This document shows, one piece after another, positions 42,473-50,203 of a DNA stretch of 64,000 nt; positions within the stretch are counted from its first letter, which is position 1; every line of letters starts with the position of its first letter. This DNA is from Ectobacillus sp042610425 (lineage in GTDB: Bacteria > Bacillota > Bacilli > Bacillales > Bacillaceae_G). The translations under genes and the position numbers were made by a program. The stretch is from positions 372,001-436,000 of the forward strand of contig NZ_JBGJZM010000002.1 of assembly GCF_042610425.1 (NCBI RefSeq), given 5' to 3'. The notes below the pieces were generated by a model. That model was not told where the DNA came from. It saw only the letters and a list, made by a program, of their open reading frames with translations, and ran no database searches.

Positions 42473-44143
42473 TTACATTTTTTCAGGAGCTGATACACCA
42501 ATTATTGATAGTGCACTGTGCAAGGTGATTTGAACGGCTTTCATTAAGTCATAGCGTGCTTGACTTTTTTCTAGATGTTCCTTATCTAATACTTTTTCTG
42601 CGTTGTAGAAGCTGTGAAGTGCAGAGGATAGGTCATATGCATAATTTGTTATGCGGTGCGGAATCCGTTTGTTTGCAGCTTCTGCAATGGCTGCTGGGTA
42701 TTCGCCGAGTTTTTTCAATAGGTCGTATTCTTTTTCGGTAGAAACGAACGAATAGTTTGCTTTTCCAGATGTATGCAGGCCAAGTTCTTCGCCTTGGCGA
42801 AGAATACTGCATACGCGTGCATGAGCGTACTGCGCATAGAAAACTGGATTTTCGTTTGATTTTGAAACGGCAAGGTCCATATCGAAGTCGAGATGGGAAT
42901 CGGCACTACGCATCGCAAAGAAATAACGCATCGCATCAACGCCAACCTCTTCCATCAATTCACGAAGTGTAACGGCCTTCCCTGTCCGTTTGCTCATCTT
43001 CACTTTTTCTCCGTTTTGGTACAATTGCACCATTTGGATAATTTCCACTTCTAACGTATCTTTATTGTGTCCAAGTGCTTGAATGGCCGCTTTCATACGA
43101 GGGATGTAGCCATGATGATCGGCTCCCCACACATTAATAAGCTTTGTAAAGCCGCGTTCGATTTTGTCACGGTGATACGCAATGTCTGGTGTTAGATAGG
43201 TATACGAACCGTCTTGTTTAATTAAAACACGGTCTTTGTCGTCGCCGTATGTAGTAGAGCGGAACCAAGTTGCACCGTCCATTTCATAAATTTCGCCGCG
43301 CTCTTTCAAATCAGCAAGTGCTTCGGCAACTTTACCGTTTTTGTATAATGAAGTTTCAGAAAACCATACGTCAAAGTGTACACGGAAGCTATCTAAGTCT
43401 TTTTGTAGCTTTGCTAGCTCTAGCTGTAGCCCATGTTCACGGAAGAAACTGTACCGTTCCTCTTCTTCCACTTTCATATAATGATCGCCGTATGTTTCAG
43501 CAAGCTTCGCGCCGATGTTTTTCACATCTACGCCGTGGTAGCCATCTTCTGGCATGTCCTTATCTAGTCCAAGTGCTTGCATATAGCGTGCTTCTACAGA
43601 CTTCGTTAAATTATGAATTTGATTACCGGCATCGTTAATATAATATTCACGAGATACGTCATAGCCAGCCTTTGCAAGAACATTACATAAAGTGTCACCG
43701 ACTGCTGCGCCGCGGGCATGCCCGAGATGAAGATCGCCTGTTGGGTTAGCTGATACGAACTCTACTTGAACCCGTTGTCCATTTCCAGATTTACTGCTGC
43801 CATATGAATCTCCTGCTTCTAGAATCGTAGGAATTAAATCAGTTAAATAGCTATTATTCATGTAAAAATTGATAAAGCCTGGTCCTGCAACTTCAATCTT
43901 TTCGACAGACGCTTTTTCTTTATTAAAGTGAGTAACGATTTCCTCTGCAATCATACGAGGTGCTTTTTTGGCAATACGTGCAAGCTGCATCGCTGCATTC
44001 GTAGAATAATCACCGTTTGCTTTGTCTTTCGGAATTTCTAAAATAACTTGTTGAATTTGTTCTTCTGTAGCTAAGCCTGCCTGTACGATAGCAGTTGTAA
44101 TTTCTTCTTTAATTAAGTCCTTGATTTGCTCGAGAGAATTCAT
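42473..44143 (-). CDS. argS: Arginyl-tRNA synthetase
   Basis: Class I synthetase, 556 aa. The N-terminal Add-1 tRNA-binding domain (about 1-115) precedes the HIGH signature (HLGHARGA) in SANPTGDLHLGHARG; the KMSKS-type loop is KMSKRTGK; the anticodon-binding DALR helical domain forms the C-terminus (about 440-556). The start MNSLEQIKDLIKEEI at 44143 overlaps the upstream ywiB stop by 4 bp, so the pair is coupled as in Bacillus. Confidence 0.97.
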   Translation of the reverse strand: MNSLEQIKDLIKEEITTAIVQAGLATEEQIQQVILEIPKDKANGDYSTNAAMQLARIAKKAPRMIAEEIVTHFNKEKASVEKIEVAGPGFINFYMNNSYLTDLIPTILEAGDSYGSSKSGNGQRVQVEFVSANPTGDLHLGHARGAAVGDTLCNVLAKAGYDVSREYYINDAGNQIHNLTKSVEARYMQALGLDKDMPEDGYHGVDVKNIGAKLAETYGDHYMKVEEEERYSFFREHGLQLELAKLQKDLDSFRVHFDVWFSETSLYKNGKVAEALADLKERGEIYEMDGATWFRSTTYGDDKDRVLIKQDGSYTYLTPDIAYHRDKIERGFTKLINVWGADHHGYIPRMKAAIQALGHNKDTLEVEIIQMVQLYQNGEKVKMSKRTGKAVTLRELMEEVGVDAMRYFFAMRSADSHLDFDMDLAVSKSNENPVFYAQYAHARVCSILRQGEELGLHTSGKANYSFVSTEKEYDLLKKLGEYPAAIAEAANKRIPHRITNYAYDLSSALHSFYNAEKVLDKEHLEKSQARYDLMKAVQITLHSALSIIGVSAPEKM

Positions 44144-44574
44144 TTTATCTCCTCCTTAAACGTAATCGTGATTGCATATCTTCCTGCATTATTTTCCTGA
44201 ATTTGCAAGGCATATGTTAGAAACAGCTGTCCCTTTCGGTTTTTCTCCGACCATTCAAAATGAACATTGTCTGTTTTGGTTTGCAACGAAAAGCTACCAA
44301 GCTGACTTTCATAAGTACCAGTTGTAAGCTGCCCCTTTTTATGAATTTGCCGCATTACTACAGCGCCTGCGCGGGTAATTATTACTTCATCTTGCTTAAT
44401 TTTCAGCATGGTTTTCACTTCACCCTGGTCATTTGGCTCTTGAAACGTAACATATGTTGTTTGACCCTTATCATAGTATAGACCAATTGTTTCAAATGCA
44501 ATAGTTTCCTTGCGCGGTCCATCATGAATTTCAGTAACAAATTTGACTTGAATCGGGATGCTTTGCGCGTTCAC
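44140..44574 (-). CDS. ywiB: DUF1934 protein YwiB
   Basis: A 144-aa beta-rich protein of the DUF1934 (calycin-like barrel) family that conventionally precedes argS. Typical segments are IPIQVKFVTEI near the N-terminus, TYVTFQEP and LKIKQDEVIITRAG. The start is GTG at 44574 with AAAGGTG upstream. Function unknown; the 4-bp overlap with argS is the main clue to a link with translation. Confidence 0.85.
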   Translation of the reverse strand: MNAQSIPIQVKFVTEIHDGPRKETIAFETIGLYYDKGQTTYVTFQEPNDQGEVKTMLKIKQDEVIITRAGAVVMRQIHKKGQLTTGTYESQLGSFSLQTKTDNVHFEWSEKNRKGQLFLTYALQIQENNAGRYAITITFKEEIK

Positions 44575-44664
44575 TTATGGCACACCTTTCTTACTTTCTT
44601 CTATATGCACACTTCTTTTATCATATCAAAAAAAATGCCGTGCGTCTTTGTTTTCATACAAAAG

Positions 44665-44698
44665 GAGACCGCCTTTGCACCCTGCACCCGGCGGTCTC
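44665..44698 (-). terminator. Terminator downstream of speB
   Basis: GAGACCGCC / GGCGGTCTC hairpin, 15 bp beyond the speB stop; followed leftward by TTTTGT. Confidence 0.85.
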
Positions 44699-44713
44699 TT
44701 CTTCTATTTCCGA

Positions 44714-45592
44714 TTATCCCTTTTGAACAAATCCAAGTAAAATTTCGCGGACAAGCTTGCTAGCTACAATCGGTGTTTGCTCGCTATGATCATAGACAGG
44801 TGCAACCTCTACCACATCTGCCCCTACTACTTGAATATTAGAGTTTGCTATGGCAACGAGAGATGCTAACAATTCTTTCGAGGTAATGCCCCCCGCTTCA
44901 AGCGTTCCCGTTCCAGGTGCATGAGCGGGATCTAATACATCGATATCAATCGTAACATAAACAGGACGCCCTGCTAATTCTGGTAATACACGCTTAAGTG
45001 GTTCTAACACATCGAATTTAAACAATGGCATACCGACTTCCTTTGCCCAGTCAAACTCTTCCTTCATGCCGGAACGAATCCCGAATGAATACACATTTTT
45101 CGGTCCGATTAAATCGCACGCCTTTTTAATCGGTGTACTGTGAGAAAGTGCTTCCCCCTCATACGAATCGCGAAGATCAGTGTGTGCATCCATATGTATA
45201 ATCGCAAGGTTCGGATATTTTTTGTACATCGCCTTAATAACCGGCCATGTCACCAAATGTTCGCCGCCGAGTCCAAGCGGGAACTTCCCATCAGCAAGTA
45301 ATCCATCGATATACTCTTCAATCATATCAATGCTGCGCTGCGGATTACCAAACGGCAATGGAATATCGCCTGCGTCGAAATATTTCACTTCATCAAGTTC
45401 ACGATCCATATATGGGCTGTATTCCTCAAGGCCAACAGAAACCTCACGAATACGTGCTGGACCAAAACGAGAGCCTGGTCGAAAGCTAACCGTCCAGTCC
45501 ATCGGCATCCCGTAAATGACAACTTCTGATTCCTCATAATTGGGGTGACTTTTTATAAATACATTTCCTGAGTATGCTTCATCAAATCTCAT
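44714..45592 (-). CDS. speB: Agmatinase (SpeB)
   Basis: Manganese ureohydrolase making putrescine and urea from agmatine. The 292-aa protein has the metal-binding signatures GGEHLVTW, IIHMDAHTDLRD and VTIDIDVLDPAHAPGTGT, and the EVAPVYD motif. The ATG at 45592 has AGGAGG upstream. In Bacillus speB follows speE (spermidine synthase); here that place holds only a decayed sequence, so putrescine may be formed without local conversion to spermidine. Confidence 0.95.
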   Translation of the reverse strand: MRFDEAYSGNVFIKSHPNYEESEVVIYGMPMDWTVSFRPGSRFGPARIREVSVGLEEYSPYMDRELDEVKYFDAGDIPLPFGNPQRSIDMIEEYIDGLLADGKFPLGLGGEHLVTWPVIKAMYKKYPNLAIIHMDAHTDLRDSYEGEALSHSTPIKKACDLIGPKNVYSFGIRSGMKEEFDWAKEVGMPLFKFDVLEPLKRVLPELAGRPVYVTIDIDVLDPAHAPGTGTLEAGGITSKELLASLVAIANSNIQVVGADVVEVAPVYDHSEQTPIVASKLVREILLGFVQKG

Positions 45593-45607
45593 ATAAGTGT
45601 TCCTCCT

Positions 45608-45744
45608 CTATTTCAATAAATCACCAATGAGCTTCATCAACTGCGTTATGAAGTTACTTGGTAATCGGGAAAATTTCTAAACCATCTCGTGGATTGTACG
45701 TAACGTGCGCTTGCTTTTCACGCTACAATTCCAAGAATAAACAT
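45608..45744 (-). pseudogene. Possible remnant of speE upstream of speB
   Basis: No intact gene lies between speB and the ugp genes. On the minus strand the segment just before the speB ribosome site reads KLIGDLLK then stop (ending 45608), like the C-terminus of Bacillus spermidine synthase; a second frame reads ITK-stop-LHNAV, close to the TKELHNAA segment I recall just before that end. An ATG at 45744 opens a frame that stops after eight codons. The picture fits an internally deleted, frameshifted speE. The stretch 45745-45988 shows nothing recognisable. The match is from memory and short. Confidence 0.3.
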
Positions 45745-45988
45745 AATGTTCCCTATACAAAATAAAACAAATCATCCTAAAAGTATAGCAAATTTGAAGA
45801 AAAAAGATTTTAAACTTCCCATGTACTTTGCAACATGTATACATTTTTAGTGAAAAAGGGGGAATTATGTGGGAGCCATGATATGAGAAAGGAATAGGTG
45901 CTTACCGGAGACATAGAAGATACAAGCGGTTTCTGTGACAGTTTAATAGCACGAGTTACAAATAGTCTTACACAACCACATTAAAGAA

Positions 45989-46012
45989 AGCTCCTGATTT
46001 CTCAGGAGCTTC
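45989..46012 (-). terminator. Terminator downstream of ugpB
   Basis: AAGCTCCTGA / TCAGGAGCTT with a 4-nt loop, 15 bp beyond the ugpB stop; leftward it runs into TTCTTTAAT. Confidence 0.88.
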
Positions 46013-46026
46013 TTCCTATACATTAT

Positions 46027-47382
46027 TTATTTTACATTCGTTTTGTTGTAGTTTGTAATTGCAGTATTGATTGTTTTTGCTGCATCTTGCATTGCTTGTG
46101 TAGATGATGAATCACCTTTAATCATTTTTTCAAGATTCAATTCAACTGTTTGACGAGCTTCTGGGAATACACCGAGAAGAGCACCTGTAGCTGTTTTTGG
46201 TGAATCATGTAATTGATTGATTGCTGTTTGGAATTGTGGATACTTTTGTAAATAATCTTTCTCAGATTGGATGTCATATGCTTTCTTCGTTACAGCAAAG
46301 TAACCTGTGCTTTGACTCCAGAATGCTTGTTGTTCAGGCGATACCATATATTTAATAAATTCGAATGCTGCTTTTTGTTTTGCATCATCTTTCTTATCCA
46401 TTGCCCATAGAGATGCACCGCCGATAGATACCCCTACGTTTTTATTCGGATCTACAGTTGGAAGGTAAGCTGTTCCAATTTCAAAACGATCGCCTACACC
46501 CTTCATGATGTCTTTTAAAGATGCAGTAGAATCCATTGTAATCGCAACTTTACCAGCGATAAATGCGCTCTTTGTATCGTCTGTTTTGCGGCCTAAGTTC
46601 ACAGCAGCACCGCTGTCATATAATTTTTTCCAAGAATCAAATACTTTTTGTCCAGCACCGTTTGTATCGAATTCAACTTTTGTTGCTTTGTCAGTACGAC
46701 CGTTACCATTGTCAGCAAAGTTAGCGCCTTGTTTAACAAGTAATTGTTCAAAGAACCAACCATAAGATGCCAATCCTAAGCCGTTACGTTCTACTTTATC
46801 GCCATTTTTCTTCGTTAATTTATTTGCAGTGTCAATTAATTCATCGAAAGTTTTTGGAGCTTTTTCAGGATCTAAGCCAGCTTCTTTAAATGCTGTTTTG
46901 TTGTAATACATAATAGGTGTAGAAGAGTTAAAAGGCATTGAATATAATTTCTTATCTACTGTGTAATAAGCAAGTAAATTTGGTTCTAAAGAAGAAGTAT
47001 CAAATTTTTGCTCGTCAATTAGTTTTTGCATAGGAACAGCGTAACCGCTATCGATCATGAAACGAGTTCCGATATCGTATACTTGCATCACATCAGGACC
47101 TGCATTTCCTTTGGCAGAACTCTTTAATTTATTGATAGCTTCATCATACGTACCTTGGAACTGTGCAGTAACATGTACTTTCTTTTGGGAATTGTTAAAG
47201 TTTTCTACCATTTTGTTAATGGCTTCGCCGCCGGCACCGCCCATTGCATGCCAGAATGTAATTTCAACAGGAGCTCCGCTGTCTGTTGCAGTTGTAGCTG
47301 TTTTTTGGTTAGAGCTACACCCTGCTAACACTGTGGCAAAGGTGAAAATTGCCATGATGATGATTAACAATCTCTTTTTCAT
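46027..47382 (-). CDS. ABC transporter substrate-binding lipoprotein (UgpB-like)
   Basis: A 451-aa extracellular binding protein anchored as a lipoprotein: basic N-terminus, hydrophobic segment and lipobox LAGC with Cys22. The mature part resembles glycerol-3-phosphate/glycerophosphodiester binders of the UgpB type: ITFWHAMGG at the start, YNKTAFKEAGLDP, and WSQSTGYFAVTKKAY. Genes for two permeases lie upstream and a glycerophosphodiesterase is divergent, which supports a glycerophosphodiester or G3P substrate; a sugar ligand is the alternative. Confidence 0.85.
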   Translation of the reverse strand: MKKRLLIIIMAIFTFATVLAGCSSNQKTATTATDSGAPVEITFWHAMGGAGGEAINKMVENFNNSQKKVHVTAQFQGTYDEAINKLKSSAKGNAGPDVMQVYDIGTRFMIDSGYAVPMQKLIDEQKFDTSSLEPNLLAYYTVDKKLYSMPFNSSTPIMYYNKTAFKEAGLDPEKAPKTFDELIDTANKLTKKNGDKVERNGLGLASYGWFFEQLLVKQGANFADNGNGRTDKATKVEFDTNGAGQKVFDSWKKLYDSGAAVNLGRKTDDTKSAFIAGKVAITMDSTASLKDIMKGVGDRFEIGTAYLPTVDPNKNVGVSIGGASLWAMDKKDDAKQKAAFEFIKYMVSPEQQAFWSQSTGYFAVTKKAYDIQSEKDYLQKYPQFQTAINQLHDSPKTATGALLGVFPEARQTVELNLEKMIKGDSSSTQAMQDAAKTINTAITNYNKTNVK

Positions 47383-47405
47383 GATAAATCTCCTTTTATA
47401 ATAGA

Positions 47406-48212
47406 TTAGCCCTTCACAGAACCAGAAGTGATCCCGGATACGAGCTGCTTTTGCCCAAAGATGAAAATCAGTGTAGATGGAATTAACACGAGTACGATGC
47501 CGGCCATGATAATGCCGAACGACTGTGACTCTGCGTTTTGCAGCATTCCGACACCAATTTGGACGGTGCGCATGCTGTCTTTATTAGTAATGAGCAGCGG
47601 CCACATGTATTGATTCCAAGTGCTTAAAAATGTATAAACACCCAGAGATCCAATGGCTGGTCTCGATAATGGCAGCAGAATTTGTATAAAAAAGCGGAAA
47701 TTGCTGCAGCCATCCATTTTTGCTGCTTCATATAATTCTTTAGGAATGGTCATGAAATACTGTCTCATGAGGAAGATCCCCATTGCAGAAGTTAGAAACG
47801 GAAACGTTAATCCTTTAAAGGTATCCATCCAGCCCCATGAACCGATCGTCATATAGTTGGCAATTATAATGGATTCACCAGGAATCATCATCGTTGCTAA
47901 AACAAATAAGAAAAGTAAATTCTTAAATGGGATGCGGAAGTAGACAAACGCGAACGCAGCCAAGCTACAGATGATAATTTGTCCAATCGTTACAACGGTA
48001 GAAACGATGAAGCTGTTTTTTATAAACGTAAGCAAAGGTGCTGCAGATAAGGCCTGCGTATAATTATCGAAGTATAAACTACCCGGCCACAGCACTTTCG
48101 GAGATGCAAACACTTCGTCTGGTCGCATAAAACTAACACTTATCGCATAAAGAAGCGGAATAATCACGATAAGCCCTACCATCAATTTTAAGAGAAATAA
48201 AATGATCTTCAT
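47406..48212 (-). CDS. ABC transporter permease (UgpE-like)
   Basis: A 268-aa permease of the MalG type with six membrane helices and the EAA loop ELYEAAKMDGCSNFRFFIQILLP that contacts the ATPase. It starts at ATG 48212, overlapping the ugpA stop in ATGA; a GTG five codons earlier is less likely. It lies 23 bp upstream of the binding-protein gene. Confidence 0.9.
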   Translation of the reverse strand: MKIILFLLKLMVGLIVIIPLLYAISVSFMRPDEVFASPKVLWPGSLYFDNYTQALSAAPLLTFIKNSFIVSTVVTIGQIIICSLAAFAFVYFRIPFKNLLFLFVLATMMIPGESIIIANYMTIGSWGWMDTFKGLTFPFLTSAMGIFLMRQYFMTIPKELYEAAKMDGCSNFRFFIQILLPLSRPAIGSLGVYTFLSTWNQYMWPLLITNKDSMRTVQIGVGMLQNAESQSFGIIMAGIVLVLIPSTLIFIFGQKQLVSGITSGSVKG

Positions 48213-49141
48213 TGGTAATGCACCCACTTCTTTTCATAGCGGAATTGAATGAGCGTTACGACTAGCATAATGACAAACAGAATAATTGATGATGCACTAG
48301 CTAGACTAAAGCGATTATTCAAAAACGCTTGTTGATAGATCGTATAGACAAGGACGTTCGTTGAATTCGCAGGACCACCTTGTGTCATAATATTGACTTG
48401 TCCAAACGCTTGAAAGACATCGATAATATTCACAACGAAAACAAAGAATAACGTCGGTGATATAATGGGAAGCGTGATTTTAAATAGCGTTTGAAAATAA
48501 CCTGCCCCGTCAATTGCAGCACTTTCATAGAACTCTTTCGGAACACCATTCAATGCAGCTAGTAATAAGATAAAATTAAAGCCCAGATGCATCCATGCAG
48601 TAACAATCGCAATGGAAATCAGTGCCCAGCTTGGATCACTTAGCCAGCCGATTTGTTGTCCAATTAAGTAGTTTATAAGACCAATCGTTGGATGATAAAG
48701 AAGCATCCAAATAACCGAGGCACATGAAATTGATACCGCCATCGGCATCGCATAGAGCACACGCAAAACGCTACTACCCTTTGCTTTCTTCTGTGCGAGC
48801 AATGCTAGCACAAATCCACCTACGATTGCTGGAATAACAGTAAAAATAACGTATTTAAATGTAAGGAGTAAACTGTTCATAAATTCCGGTGATTCGAATA
48901 GCTCTTTGTAATTATCAAGGCCTACGAATTCAACGGCTCTTCCCACTAAGTTCGTCAAATGAAAACTTAAGTAAATTGTTTTGAAAAATGGATAATACAC
49001 AAACACAATAAAAATCAGAAATGCCGGAAATAAGTATATAAACGGCTCAATCTTTTTCCATATTTGTGCACTTACTGATTTGGCTCGTTCTGTCTCTATC
49101 CGAACCTCGGACTTCTGCTCTGCTTCGATTGCAGGCTGCAT
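48209..49141 (-). CDS. ABC transporter permease (UgpA-like)
   Basis: A 310-aa permease of the MalF type: a hydrophilic N-terminus of about 30 residues, six membrane helices and the EAA motif EFYESAAIDGAGYFQTLFKITLP. GGAGGGG precedes the ATG. First gene of a three-gene leftward unit (ugpA-ugpE-ugpB). No ATPase gene is present in the cluster, so the complex must borrow one, as MsmX-served importers do in Bacillus. Confidence 0.9.
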   Translation of the reverse strand: MQPAIEAEQKSEVRIETERAKSVSAQIWKKIEPFIYLFPAFLIFIVFVYYPFFKTIYLSFHLTNLVGRAVEFVGLDNYKELFESPEFMNSLLLTFKYVIFTVIPAIVGGFVLALLAQKKAKGSSVLRVLYAMPMAVSISCASVIWMLLYHPTIGLINYLIGQQIGWLSDPSWALISIAIVTAWMHLGFNFILLLAALNGVPKEFYESAAIDGAGYFQTLFKITLPIISPTLFFVFVVNIIDVFQAFGQVNIMTQGGPANSTNVLVYTIYQQAFLNNRFSLASASSIILFVIMLVVTLIQFRYEKKWVHYQ

Positions 49142-49272
49142 CGCTTTCCCCTCCTAACTCTCTTGCCAATAGCGAGTATATCAATTGATTGTTAACAAAA
49201 ATGCCACCGATTGTTTAGAATCTATTAAAAAACCAAAAAAAGTATTAAAGTTTGTAAATTTCATCAATTTAC

Positions 49273-49315
49273 TTGTGAGCATGTCGCCTCCGGTTTCATA
49301 ATGGAAACGGTATAA
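49273..49315 (+). promoter_or_regulatory. Promoter of the glycerophosphodiesterase gene with candidate cre site
   Basis: TTGTGA (49273-49278), 18 bp, CATAAT (49297-49302) form a promoter; ATGGAAACGGTATAA (49301-49315) overlaps the -10 end and matches the cre consensus WTGNAANCGNWNNCW except at one position. Glucose repression is therefore likely but unproven. Confidence 0.45.
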
Positions 49316-49342
49316 ATGATTCTACGATAAGGAGAATTTCAT

Positions 49343-50074
49343 ATGAAAAATCAATCTCTCATTTTCGGACATCGCGGGGCAAGAGGTACTCACCCCGAAA
49401 ACACGATGATCTCATTTCAAGAAGCAGCGCGCACTGGTGCGCATGGAATAGAATTTGATGTTCACCTTTCTAAGGACGGAGAAGTCGTCATTATTCATGA
49501 TGAAACACTTAACCGGACGACGAACGGTAGCGGTCTCGTATGTGAACATACACTTGAAGAACTACAGAAGCTTGATGCAGGCTCCCATTTTAACAGTGCA
49601 TTTCAAGGAGCGCGCATCCCAACCCTTCGCGAAGTACTTGCATGGCTACGCGGCAACAAACTTCTCATTAACATTGAATTAAAAAATGACCGCATCCACT
49701 ATGTAGCGTTAGAGCAAAAGGTAGTGGCTCTAGTCCGTGAATTCGGTCTAGAAAAACGCGTCATCTTCTCTTCCTTTAACCATAGATCGGTTGCTGTGCT
49801 TGCTGATCTTGCACCGGATATCGAGAGAGCGATTTTATATCACTTTCCACTGCAAGATGCCGTTGGAGAAGCACGCCTTCATCATGCGACCGGCCTTCAT
49901 CCAAACTTTCAGCTACTAACGAAGGAATTCGTAGACGAAGCGAAATCGCAAGGCTTTAAGCTTCGTCCCTATACAATTAATGAAGAAGAAGATATAAAAC
50001 GAATGATCTCATTTGGAGTAGATGTAATCATCACAGATTGGCCTAGTAAAGCTTTATCATTGCTACATAAATGA
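49343..50074 (+). CDS. Glycerophosphodiester phosphodiesterase (cytoplasmic, UgpQ-like)
   Basis: A 243-aa TIM-barrel enzyme that hydrolyses glycerophosphodiesters to G3P and an alcohol. The GDPD signature is complete: GHRGARGTHPENT (catalytic His, Arg), IEFDVHLSKDGEVVIIHD (Glu, Asp, second His) and LINIELK. No signal peptide is visible, so it acts inside the cell on imported substrate, matching the divergent ugp genes. AAGGAG upstream of ATG. Confidence 0.93.
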   Translation: MKNQSLIFGHRGARGTHPENTMISFQEAARTGAHGIEFDVHLSKDGEVVIIHDETLNRTTNGSGLVCEHTLEELQKLDAGSHFNSAFQGARIPTLREVLAWLRGNKLLINIELKNDRIHYVALEQKVVALVREFGLEKRVIFSSFNHRSVAVLADLAPDIERAILYHFPLQDAVGEARLHHATGLHPNFQLLTKEFVDEAKSQGFKLRPYTINEEEDIKRMISFGVDVIITDWPSKALSLLHK

Positions 50075-50090
50075 TAGAAATTGCTACAAG

Positions 50091-50132
50091 AAAAAAGTGA
50101 CGACAACTCATAAGGGTTGTCGTCACTTTTTT
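50091..50132 (+). terminator. Terminator downstream of the phosphodiesterase gene
   Basis: AAAAAGTGACGACAAC / GTTGTCGTCACTTTTT, a 16-bp stem with T-run, 17 bp beyond the stop. Confidence 0.95.
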
Positions 50133-50203
50133 CCAATTATCTCGTTTAAAAAGATGCAAAGTCCTCAATACTAGTAAGAAAAAGCATTTGAGGGGGAGCA
50201 TCT

